From positions 1-45,056 of the forward strand of contig JBAYGT010000017.1 of assembly GCA_041666525.1 (NCBI GenBank): 45,056 bases of DNA. Direction: 5' to 3'. This document shows positions 10,683 to 17,930 of this stretch, piece by piece (the first letter of the stretch is position 1; the number at the start of each line of letters is the position of its first letter). The position numbers were made by a program, and so were the translations under genes. A model generated the notes under the pieces. It saw nothing but the letters and a program-made list of their open reading frames with translations, ran no database searches and was not told the origin of the DNA. This DNA is from JBAXTZ01 sp041666525. GTDB lineage: Bacteria > Bacillota > Negativicutes > JBAXTZ01.

Positions 10683-10711
10683 ATTTTACTCAATTGCTAT
10701 TCATTTGTCAA
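10683..10711 (-). promoter_or_regulatory. Sigma-70 type promoter for the adhesin gene
   Basis: On the minus strand a perfect -35 hexamer TTGACA (10711-10706) and a -10 TAAAAT (10688-10683) are separated by exactly 17 bases. Transcription would start near 10675, giving a 5' leader of roughly 170 bases that contains the 20-codon ORF at 10573-10635. The rest of the 10507-10833 intergenic stretch holds only this leader and the divergent promoter of the serine hydrolase. Confidence 0.75.
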
Positions 10712-10746
10712 ACAAACGACCACCAGTTATCTCCACTAAATATATA

Positions 10747-10800
10747 AGTGCTCAGTCGGCTTTACAAATAGTTGGCGAATTTTGAGCACTATGGTATTAT
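10747..10800 (+). promoter_or_regulatory. Promoter with inverted-repeat operator candidate for the serine hydrolase
   Basis: A -35 TTGGCG (10772-10777), 17-base spacer and -10 TATTAT (10795-10800) face the hydrolase gene. A perfect 8-base inverted repeat, AGTGCTCA (10747-10754) and TGAGCACT (10783-10790), brackets the -35 and overlaps the spacer. That is where a repressor dimer could bind. The promoter is likely; the operator role is inference. Confidence 0.5.
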
Positions 10801-10833
10801 TTGGGAATAATGTTTTTTCGCGGAGGACAATTA

Positions 10834-12339
10834 ATGCGGTTTTTATTAATATTAACAATACTGCTATTGATTATTTTTGTTACAAACCCTGGCGCTAGCG
10901 CGGCGGTTGTGACAACAGACGAAAAATGGCAGAGTTTTGACAAAGAGATTGCACCACGGCTGGAGTACTTCAAAACACCCGGTGCCGCAATCGCCATTGT
11001 CGATAATGGTAAACTGGTGTTGTGTAAGGGCTATGGCTGGCGCGATATCGACCAAAAACTGCCGGTCGACGAAAATACCTGCTTTCAACTGGCGAGTATT
11101 AGTAAGTTTGTTTTGGCGCTTACTGCCGGAGCCTTGGTGGATAACGGTACATTAGCTTGGAACAATCCGGCGAAATGCTATTACCCGCAACTGAATTTTT
11201 CGGACAGCATGGTTGAAAACAAAGTGACACTTACCGACTTGCTTAGCCACCAGTCGGGGTTAAAAAGCTTCGATGGCGATGACTTAACAGTTTTTGGTTA
11301 TGACAAAGCAGAAATCCTGGCGCGGGTAAAATATCTGCAACTCAACAATTTTCGTGAACGCGCCCAATATTCCAATGTCGGTTTTTTGTTAGCTGGCGCG
11401 GTCGTCGGCGGCGCCTATGGTTCCACTTGGGAACAAGCGGTACAAGACAAGCTGTTTGAGCCGTTGAAAATGACTGATTCTACTACTCATTCAACCGACA
11501 GTTCTTTTATTGCCGCCCATTCTGATTATGCCAAACCTTATAGTTATGATTTTTGTCAAAAAACAAATCTGTCTGTATCAATGACCAACTACGACCCGCT
11601 CGGCCCGGCCGGCACCATGGCATCGACCGCCAATGATATGAGCAAATTGCTGCTGATGTTGACCAACGGCGGTAGCTTCGATGACCGGCAAATAATTTCG
11701 CCAAGTTCGATAACAGATGTATTCACACCAACTATAATCAACAACTACGGCGGCCCGGATGGTTTTGACCACGGCAATAACTGCCTGGGCTGCAACAGCT
11801 TTCTTTTCAACAACCAAACGGTCGTTGAGAAAGATGGCCTGTTAAACGGAATGTGTTCGGTCATAACGCTGATACCGTCAACAAATTCCGGTATCGTTAT
11901 TCTCTGCAACACCGACATGATTGACTTTCGCGGCGCAGTTCGTGAATTGTTTTTGGAATATATCCTCGGTTCCACCGGCAAGGATTTGCAAAAACTAAAT
12001 TATTTTGAACCCTGGCGTGAAGAGTGCGGCGACACAAACTCCTATCAACCACCGACAACTCCGGCGGGCGCGGCTCCGCCGCCGCTAGCACTAAAAGACT
12101 ATTGCGGCACCTATCAAAACGACTGTTACGGCGCCTTTGCCATTGCCAAAACCGACGGTAAATTAACCGTCACTGCCGCGCACAATAAAAAAACCGGCTA
12201 CCTTGTTCCTCAGAACGGCAACCGGTTTATCTGGTTTTGGCCACAAAACGACGATCGGTTCAGCATGACTTTTAAAGTCGAAAACGGCAAAGCTACCGCC
12301 GCCTACGGCGAGTGGTTGGGGATTTTGAAAAAGCGCTAG
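10834..12339 (+). CDS. Exported serine hydrolase of the beta-lactamase/penicillin-binding fold (class C / family S12-like)
   Basis: 501 residues. The ATG at 10834 is chosen because GGAGG lies 8 bases upstream; an upstream in-frame TTG has no such site. Residues 1-24 form a signal peptide (hydrophobic run, then GASAA). The active-site Ser-x-x-Lys is seen as SISK in FQLASISKFVLA, the Tyr-x-Asn motif as YSNVGF, and a Lys-x-Gly (KDG) lies near residue 330 where the family has KTG or HxG. The C-terminal ~100 residues, starting at LKDYCGTY, form the small beta-rich domain often appended to such hydrolases. Substrate is unknown: family members act as D-Ala-D-Ala or D-amino peptidases, esterases or beta-lactamases. 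It ends 2 bases from the convergent stop of the WD40 gene, so the two transcripts are likely to overlap. Confidence 0.9.
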   Translation: MRFLLILTILLLIIFVTNPGASAAVVTTDEKWQSFDKEIAPRLEYFKTPGAAIAIVDNGKLVLCKGYGWRDIDQKLPVDENTCFQLASISKFVLALTAGALVDNGTLAWNNPAKCYYPQLNFSDSMVENKVTLTDLLSHQSGLKSFDGDDLTVFGYDKAEILARVKYLQLNNFRERAQYSNVGFLLAGAVVGGAYGSTWEQAVQDKLFEPLKMTDSTTHSTDSSFIAAHSDYAKPYSYDFCQKTNLSVSMTNYDPLGPAGTMASTANDMSKLLLMLTNGGSFDDRQIISPSSITDVFTPTIINNYGGPDGFDHGNNCLGCNSFLFNNQTVVEKDGLLNGMCSVITLIPSTNSGIVILCNTDMIDFRGAVRELFLEYILGSTGKDLQKLNYFEPWREECGDTNSYQPPTTPAGAAPPPLALKDYCGTYQNDCYGAFAIAKTDGKLTVTAAHNKKTGYLVPQNGNRFIWFWPQNDDRFSMTFKVENGKATAAYGEWLGILKKR

Positions 12340-12341
12340 GC

Positions 12342-14666
12342 TTACATTCCTGACAAATCCCATAACAAAACCGTTTCCAGCCCACTACTGCTCGCCAAAT
12401 ATTCACCATTCGGGCTAAAAGCTATTGCGCTAAAAAATCTGCCGTAACCGGCCAGTGTCGCTATACATTTATTATCGGACACCGTCCAAAGTTTAATTTC
12501 ATCCTGGCTGCTACCCGCTAAATATTTGCCATTCGCACTAAATGCTACCGAAGCAATATAATTATTATAGCCGGAAAATGTCGCAATACACAGCCGGTCA
12601 GCGACATTCCATAATTTTACGGTTTTGTCATCACTGCCGCTCGCCAAATATTTACTATCCGGACTAAAGGCAATTGTATCTACATAATCATCATGCCCAA
12701 TTAGTGTTGCAGCACAACTATCGTCCGCCAAATCCCACAGCTTGATTGTCTTATCACCACTACCGCTCGCCAGATAGCGACCGTCCGGGCTAAACGCCAC
12801 CGCCGTAATTCCACCGCTATGCTCAGCAAACGTTGCAACACATTGCCGACTTGCGACTTCCCACAGCTTTACCCTGCCGTCCCAGCTGCCACTCGCCAGA
12901 TAACGGCTGTCCGGACTAAATGCTACTGAAGTAACTGCCTCTTCGTGTTCGGTTAGCGTTGCAACGCATTGCTCGCTTGCCATACTCCACAGCTTGACTG
13001 TTTTATCGTTACTTCCGCTCGCCAAATAACGGCCATCTGAACTAACCGCCAATGCTTCGACGTAATCGTCGTGTCCGGACAACGTAGCAACCCGTTCACG
13101 ACTGGCAACTTCCCATAATATAATTGTCTTGTCGTCGCTGCCGCTCACCAAATATTGACTGTTCGGGCTAAACACTACTGCATTAATGATATCAGTATGG
13201 CCATTTATAACCGCATTACCCGCCGCTAACCAAATTTTATCAGTAATACTAAACGCGTTGTTATCTATCGAACGGGCATTTTCTATGTAAACTGCAGCTT
13301 CAGCTTTTTGGCCAAGCGCCATCTTGTTCCGTGCCGACAAAACATAGGACTGGACATCCAGGGGATTGTTTTTTATTAATTGTTCACAAATCACATCCGA
13401 ATCGGCATATTCCTGGCGGTTATTTTGCATCTGGGCCCGCTGAAACAACACTGCTTCGTTATTCGGCGCATATTTCAACGCAAAGTCGATATCGTAGGTT
13501 GCCGCAGCAAACTTACCCTTGTTCTCCAACGCCTGCGCGCGCAGCAAATAATCGCTATAGTTTTTTGAGCCTTTAGCAATTCCCTGATTGGGTTGCGGCG
13601 CATAAACCGAACCGTACAACTGCAACGCATCATAATAACGGGCATTGTCCCAGGCATAATCCGCATGCTCAATTACATACTTATCATCGTTAGTTAGTTT
13701 TGCGAGCAAATTATAGTCAGCGACAACTGCATCGTATTGATCCAGCGTCCGCTCCAAATATAACCGCTGAACGACCAGGTCGGGGTTTTCCGGATCATTT
13801 TTGATCATCTGGTTAAAATAGCCCAGCTTCTGCTGGTCCGTGGCGTTTGCCAACACCTTGTCCCAAATCGCATTGTCTTTGGGGTTAATCGACAACGCTT
13901 TTAAATAATCTTTGGTTGCCTCTTCGTAAGTGGCATCGGATAATTCCTCGATTTTCGCCCGTTCGATATAGGCGTCATAATAGTTAACATCAAGACTGAT
14001 TGCCTTGTCCAAACACTTAAGTGTAAGATTATTGTTGCCAGCCGTCTTAAACTCCAGCGCTTTGTTGTACCAGGCTTGAGCGGAAATATTGTATTGTTTG
14101 TTGGATAATGCAATAACTTGCTGCTCGGATTTGGCAATTTTCTCCACCACCACTTTTTTTTGTTCAACAGTGGTCGCCGCCGCAAATTCAGCTTTTAACT
14201 GCGTGATGCTGGCAAACAAATCTTTCACCTGCGCCTGCATTTGCGCATATTCTTTAGACGAGTCAACCGGCGGCAACTGGTTGGCTTTTTTGCTGCGCAA
14301 CAAATCAATGTTTCCGGTATTAACCTTAGCTTTTATCGTACATACGACTTTCATACCTACCGGCAGTTTTATTTCCTGATAACTCTTGTCCTCGACCTCG
14401 ACGACGCTCGACGCCAGCACATTTATTTCATCGACAGTAACCTGATAATTTTTAACTTTGGTATAACTCTCCACCAGGACACCAGCCTGCTCCGACGCCG
14501 CACGCAACGCCTGACTGAGCGCCAGTTTTTTGGCATTCAATATTGTTTCGTTTTCACCCATCGTATATTCACCAGTTGCCGTAATCTCCTGTACTTCGGC
14601 AAACGCGACACAAACAAACAAAAGCAACGCCACAACGACACCAATGAAAACGTTAATTCTTTTCAT
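12342..14666 (-). CDS. Exported TPR plus seven-blade WD40 repeat protein
   Basis: 774 residues; ATG preceded by TTGGAGATGAT. Residues 1-23 are a signal peptide ending AFA. Residues ~24-125 resemble the LPP20/FlgT N-terminal type of domain (EITATGEYTMGENETILNA and a conserved Ala-rich helix). Residues ~125-500 hold a coiled-coil-like stretch and several TPR-like helix pairs (AWYNKALEFKTAGN, AYIERAKIEEL). Residues ~515-774 are seven consecutive WD40 repeats of the regular kind (VAFSPDGRYLASGS-DKTIKLWD), the last closing near the C-terminus, as in a complete propeller. The likely role is an envelope scaffold for protein-protein contacts; the partner is unknown. A TGn-extended -10 (TAAAAT, 14699-14694) lies just upstream. 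The regularity of the blades suggests recent internal amplification. Confidence 0.9.
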   Translation of the reverse strand: MKRINVFIGVVVALLLFVCVAFAEVQEITATGEYTMGENETILNAKKLALSQALRAASEQAGVLVESYTKVKNYQVTVDEINVLASSVVEVEDKSYQEIKLPVGMKVVCTIKAKVNTGNIDLLRSKKANQLPPVDSSKEYAQMQAQVKDLFASITQLKAEFAAATTVEQKKVVVEKIAKSEQQVIALSNKQYNISAQAWYNKALEFKTAGNNNLTLKCLDKAISLDVNYYDAYIERAKIEELSDATYEEATKDYLKALSINPKDNAIWDKVLANATDQQKLGYFNQMIKNDPENPDLVVQRLYLERTLDQYDAVVADYNLLAKLTNDDKYVIEHADYAWDNARYYDALQLYGSVYAPQPNQGIAKGSKNYSDYLLRAQALENKGKFAAATYDIDFALKYAPNNEAVLFQRAQMQNNRQEYADSDVICEQLIKNNPLDVQSYVLSARNKMALGQKAEAAVYIENARSIDNNAFSITDKIWLAAGNAVINGHTDIINAVVFSPNSQYLVSGSDDKTIILWEVASRERVATLSGHDDYVEALAVSSDGRYLASGSNDKTVKLWSMASEQCVATLTEHEEAVTSVAFSPDSRYLASGSWDGRVKLWEVASRQCVATFAEHSGGITAVAFSPDGRYLASGSGDKTIKLWDLADDSCAATLIGHDDYVDTIAFSPDSKYLASGSDDKTVKLWNVADRLCIATFSGYNNYIASVAFSANGKYLAGSSQDEIKLWTVSDNKCIATLAGYGRFFSAIAFSPNGEYLASSSGLETVLLWDLSGM

Positions 14667-14813
14667 ATCATCTCCAAGAATTTCATTGATTACATTTTAC
14701 CACAATTCTGCTGAATTAAAACTGCGACGCTAAATAATGACACCCTGATTGCAGGAATTTCATTATTAGTGGCGAATTTAGACTAAGTACCGATTATATA
14801 TAAGGAGTTTTTC

Positions 14814-15863
14814 ATGACGAATTTAAGAAGAAAACCATTTATTCATGCGCTGCTTGTGTTTGTTCTCAGTTTTAACATTCTCATTACCACGGCGTTTGCG
14901 AGTGAGCAACTGGTCATGGTTGTTGCCGTAACCCGCCACGGTGACCGCACACCGTTTGACCAAATCGTAAATTCACCGATCGACTGGAAAAATGAAAGCG
15001 CCGAACTCACTCCGACCGGTATGAATCAGTTGTTCAGCGTCGGCAGTCAATACCATCAGAATTACATGGAAAACCAGCGATTATTACCGGAAAAATTCAA
15101 CAACAAATATATCGCCGTTTATTCCAGCGATACCAACCGGACGATGATGAGCGCGGAAAGTTTGTTGTACGGACTGTATCCGCTCGGCTATGGTTCATTA
15201 TTGCCGGACGGTCAGGCCGCTTTGCCCAAACGCTTTCAACCGGTTCCGATACGGATGATCGCCGCCGACTCAAGTTTGATTATAACTCCATACACTGATT
15301 ATCTGCGGATAATGAAGGAAAACGTTTATAGCCAACCCGAATGGCAAAAAACCGAACAGCAAAATCAAGCTAACTTTGCCCGCTGGACGAAAATATTAGG
15401 CAATAACATAACCGGGTTAAACGATGTAATGACTGTCGGCGATGTTTTGCTGGTACGCTCCAAAAACAATATTCCTTTACCAGCCGGATTGACCGACAGC
15501 GATCAAGCCCAAATATTAAAGCTAACCAGCTGGGCACTGGCTTATGAATACAAGACAAAAAAAGTCTCATCGATTTGCGGCGCAGAATTATTGCAACGCA
15601 TCGGTAACGATATCAATACCAAAATTGCCAATCAGAACGACCGCCGCTTTGTGTATTATTCCGGCCATGATTTGACAATTTTGCCGCTCATGACATTGAT
15701 GAATCACCCGCTTAGCCAGGCACCCGGCTACGCCTCACATATTGAATTCGAAGTCTATCAAGATGATGCAAAAAATTATATCGTCCGTCTGGTTTACAAT
15801 AACGCCGAAGTTGCCCGTTACCCGCTTGCCGATTTTAACAAACTGGTGGCATCAGCAAAATAA
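14814..15863 (+). CDS. Exported histidine acid phosphatase (branch 2 histidine phosphatase)
   Basis: 349 residues; AAGGAG lies 6 bases before the ATG. Signal peptide residues 1-29 (ending AFAS). The catalytic histidine sits in AVTRHGDRTP (residues ~38-47), a second phosphate-binding arginine in SSDTNRTMMSAES, and the proton donor pair in YSGHDLTI (~residue 285). Layout and motifs follow the eukaryotic prostatic/lysosomal acid phosphatase branch, which is also found in a few bacteria, rather than the phytase or AppA type. It would hydrolyse phosphomonoesters in the periplasm or outside the cell; the substrate cannot be told. It is followed by a long hairpin at 15883-15920, so it is probably transcribed alone. 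Confidence 0.9.
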   Translation: MTNLRRKPFIHALLVFVLSFNILITTAFASEQLVMVVAVTRHGDRTPFDQIVNSPIDWKNESAELTPTGMNQLFSVGSQYHQNYMENQRLLPEKFNNKYIAVYSSDTNRTMMSAESLLYGLYPLGYGSLLPDGQAALPKRFQPVPIRMIAADSSLIITPYTDYLRIMKENVYSQPEWQKTEQQNQANFARWTKILGNNITGLNDVMTVGDVLLVRSKNNIPLPAGLTDSDQAQILKLTSWALAYEYKTKKVSSICGAELLQRIGNDINTKIANQNDRRFVYYSGHDLTILPLMTLMNHPLSQAPGYASHIEFEVYQDDAKNYIVRLVYNNAEVARYPLADFNKLVASAK

Positions 15864-15882
15864 CCGCTCAACGCCTGTGCAC

Positions 15883-15920
15883 ACAAGAACCGTCCGACAA
15901 AAATGTCGGACGGTTCTTGT
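15883..15920 (+). terminator. Perfect 17-bp stem hairpin downstream of the acid phosphatase
   Basis: Two perfectly complementary 17-base arms (15883-15899 and 15904-15920) enclose an AAAA loop. It begins 20 bases after the phosphatase stop. It lacks a good T-run on the plus strand (TATATATC follows), so it may act as a terminator, an mRNA 3'-end stabiliser, or both. Confidence 0.7.
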
Positions 15921-15971
15921 TATATATCACCGCAAACTTTTACCCAAACTTATTTTTGGTCATTTAAATAA

Positions 15972-15987
15972 TGTTTCACGTGAAACA
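15972..15987. other. parS: parS centromere-like site (ParB/Spo0J binding)
   Basis: The sequence TGTTTCACGTGAAACA is an exact match to the widely conserved bacterial parS consensus. It sits in a perfect 28-base palindrome (15966-15993) in the non-coding gap between the acid phosphatase and the FUSC gene. ParB/Spo0J loads here, spreads and recruits SMC. In known genomes such sites cluster around the replication origin. The palindrome could also fold as a hairpin, but the exact 16-base match makes parS the better reading. Confidence 0.9.
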
Positions 15988-16021
15988 TTATTTTCAGAAC
16001 CTGTAAAAAGATTTTCGAGAG

Positions 16022-16957
16022 TCACGCTCGTAATTCGATTTTGTAACTATTGACCCGTTGGGCAATGATATCCTGCAACAGCTGATAATTAAACAGTGCG
16101 GACCGGGCACCGATGTTTTCACAATAAAATTCTTTACCGCTGTCTGTCGGCTGGCTTAACCGGCTGTTTGGGAAAACCGCCTGCGCTTCATTAATACTTT
16201 CGGCATCAAAAACCTGGAAGCCTCTTAGCATGGTCAGCAGACAATAAATTTCCAGCACCAAATCGTAAAATAATTTAACCTGATCGGCGTCACCCGGTTT
16301 AGCGCGGTTATAAAAAAAGCGATTGTCTTTAAACTCGTTTATTTCCAAACGCAGCACTGGCCAGTCAATGTCCGCTCCGGCAAAAAATCGCTCCAGTTGG
16401 TTGCCCAGCAATTCACACAACCGCAGTTCATTAAAAATCTTTTTTTTGTGTTTGAGATAGGCCGAGTACTCAGTCAGGTTATAATACACAAACCCTGTCG
16501 CCAATGCCACACCGACGCCGATAATACTGTCAAGAACCAGCAACGCAAAAACTCCCGGCTGATCTTTGGTCGGCACCAATATTTCGATTACTACCGCCAT
16601 AATCAACCCCAACCGTTTAGCTTTCGCTTCGCCCAACAAATCGAAAACCAGCGCCACGATAACCACTACGACCATCAGCCGTGCCGCTCCGGCCGGTATA
16701 TTATTCCAGGGCATTACTAAATTTATGGCACTCACGGCAATTGCCGGCAACAAAAACGCCAATATCGCCGTCTTTGCCATATCCAACATTAACACTAACC
16801 GATAATCAGCCACCATCCAAACCGCCAGCACACAGTATAGCACCGCCGTCCCGCCCATGGAAAAGCTGGTGGTAATTTGGACACAAAGCAGCGTGCTGAT
16901 TGCCAGAATATGGAATTTACTGTCCCGCAATATATGGCTGATTTTTATTTTATTCAT
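16022..16957 (-). CDS. FUSC / aromatic-acid-exporter-like membrane protein, second of a tandem pair
   Basis: 311 residues. The N-terminal ~170 residues hold about six hydrophobic segments, including VLYCVLAVWMVADYRLVLML and LMVVVVIVALVFDLL. The C-terminal ~135 residues are soluble and helical. This 'membrane half plus cytosolic half' arrangement is that of single-unit FUSC/ArAE proteins. Its ATG overlaps the stop of the preceding paralogue (ATGA), indicating translational coupling and probably a joint complex. Substrate is unknown. No clear terminator follows except the parS palindrome. The family call is from architecture and not from a diagnostic motif. Confidence 0.6.
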   Translation of the reverse strand: MNKIKISHILRDSKFHILAISTLLCVQITTSFSMGGTAVLYCVLAVWMVADYRLVLMLDMAKTAILAFLLPAIAVSAINLVMPWNNIPAGAARLMVVVVIVALVFDLLGEAKAKRLGLIMAVVIEILVPTKDQPGVFALLVLDSIIGVGVALATGFVYYNLTEYSAYLKHKKKIFNELRLCELLGNQLERFFAGADIDWPVLRLEINEFKDNRFFYNRAKPGDADQVKLFYDLVLEIYCLLTMLRGFQVFDAESINEAQAVFPNSRLSQPTDSGKEFYCENIGARSALFNYQLLQDIIAQRVNSYKIELRA

Positions 16958-17907
16958 ATTCCGGCCTCGCCACTTATCAGCCGCGACAACTGTTTCAGAA
17001 GTATTTGCCGGCCGACTATCAGCTTTCGGACTGCCAGATTGTTAGTATATACCACCTGCGTCTTTTCAACCGAATCATTTCGGCAAGCAAATTCTTGTAC
17101 GATCATCGCCCTGGTGTCGTCATCCAATTGTCCCGGCCGATAGCTATTGGCCCACAAATAATACAATGCTACACGCACATCATCCAGTGTAGCAATTGTT
17201 TCTGCCGCAACAGCGATTCCGGCGGCCGGTTTTTTTCGGATTATGTGTTCGGCTTGCAAAAAACTATGCAATTTATCAATTTCGACAATATCCCGTTTTA
17301 GTTTCTCTAAATCGCTTTCCAGAATCCGGCGGTTGTTGACCAAAATTTTTTTGACCAGCGCCAACAATCCGTCCGCTGTTGCCGTGATTTTCAACGACAA
17401 TTGCCGGTGGCCGCTGATATCGTTTTTTAGATACCAGCGGCTAAGCAACAAAATTATGACGATACCAATCAAAGTATGCAGTAACCGCCATCCGGAATAT
17501 ACAAACACATTTTCGTGATTGGTGATATTGTGATAAAAGTAGACAACCAGAAACATCGAACCACCGGCATTGATGTATTCTTGCCAGTTGAACCGCTCAG
17601 CGATAAAAAAAATTAACAGATAACCGACAATCGCAATCCAGGGGTTCATCGGCAAAGTGTAAGCGGCAACCGTACCGATGCCCAGTCCGAAACAAGTTGC
17701 CCAAATCCGGCTGCGCGCGCTCTGATAAGTATCGGAGATTCCGCTGCCAACGCAAACAATAATTGTCAACGCCTGATAAAAATAATAATGGCTACCCGAA
17801 TGCCAGGGAATTATCAGCGCCTCTACCAGCGTGATAATAATTCCCAGCATTATCAGATGTAGTTTTTTGTCCGCAAGCGTGGTTTTCATAATGTTCAAAG
17901 TGCGCAT
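16954..17907 (-). CDS. FUSC / aromatic-acid-exporter-like membrane protein, first of a tandem pair
   Basis: 317 residues. I chose the ATG at 17907 because GAGG lies upstream and because longer readings run into feoB. N-terminal ~165 residues have about six hydrophobic segments (LIMLGIIITLVEALIIP, LLHTLIGIVIILLLSRWYL); the rest is a soluble helical domain (~170-317). Same layout as the following gene, with which it overlaps by 4 bases. It starts 23 bases after the feoB stop and probably belongs to the same transcript. Family members export aromatic acids or related compounds; a tie to iron is only suggested by the operon. Confidence 0.6.
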   Translation of the reverse strand: MRTLNIMKTTLADKKLHLIMLGIIITLVEALIIPWHSGSHYYFYQALTIIVCVGSGISDTYQSARSRIWATCFGLGIGTVAAYTLPMNPWIAIVGYLLIFFIAERFNWQEYINAGGSMFLVVYFYHNITNHENVFVYSGWRLLHTLIGIVIILLLSRWYLKNDISGHRQLSLKITATADGLLALVKKILVNNRRILESDLEKLKRDIVEIDKLHSFLQAEHIIRKKPAAGIAVAAETIATLDDVRVALYYLWANSYRPGQLDDDTRAMIVQEFACRNDSVEKTQVVYTNNLAVRKLIVGRQILLKQLSRLISGEAGI

Positions 17908-17930
17908 ATTTGCCTCAATGAATTCTACAA

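Noticed and set aside
15966..15993. The parS palindrome read as a terminator for the FUSC operon
   Set aside because: It has no loop and its core is an exact parS consensus; a terminator role may be added but is not needed.
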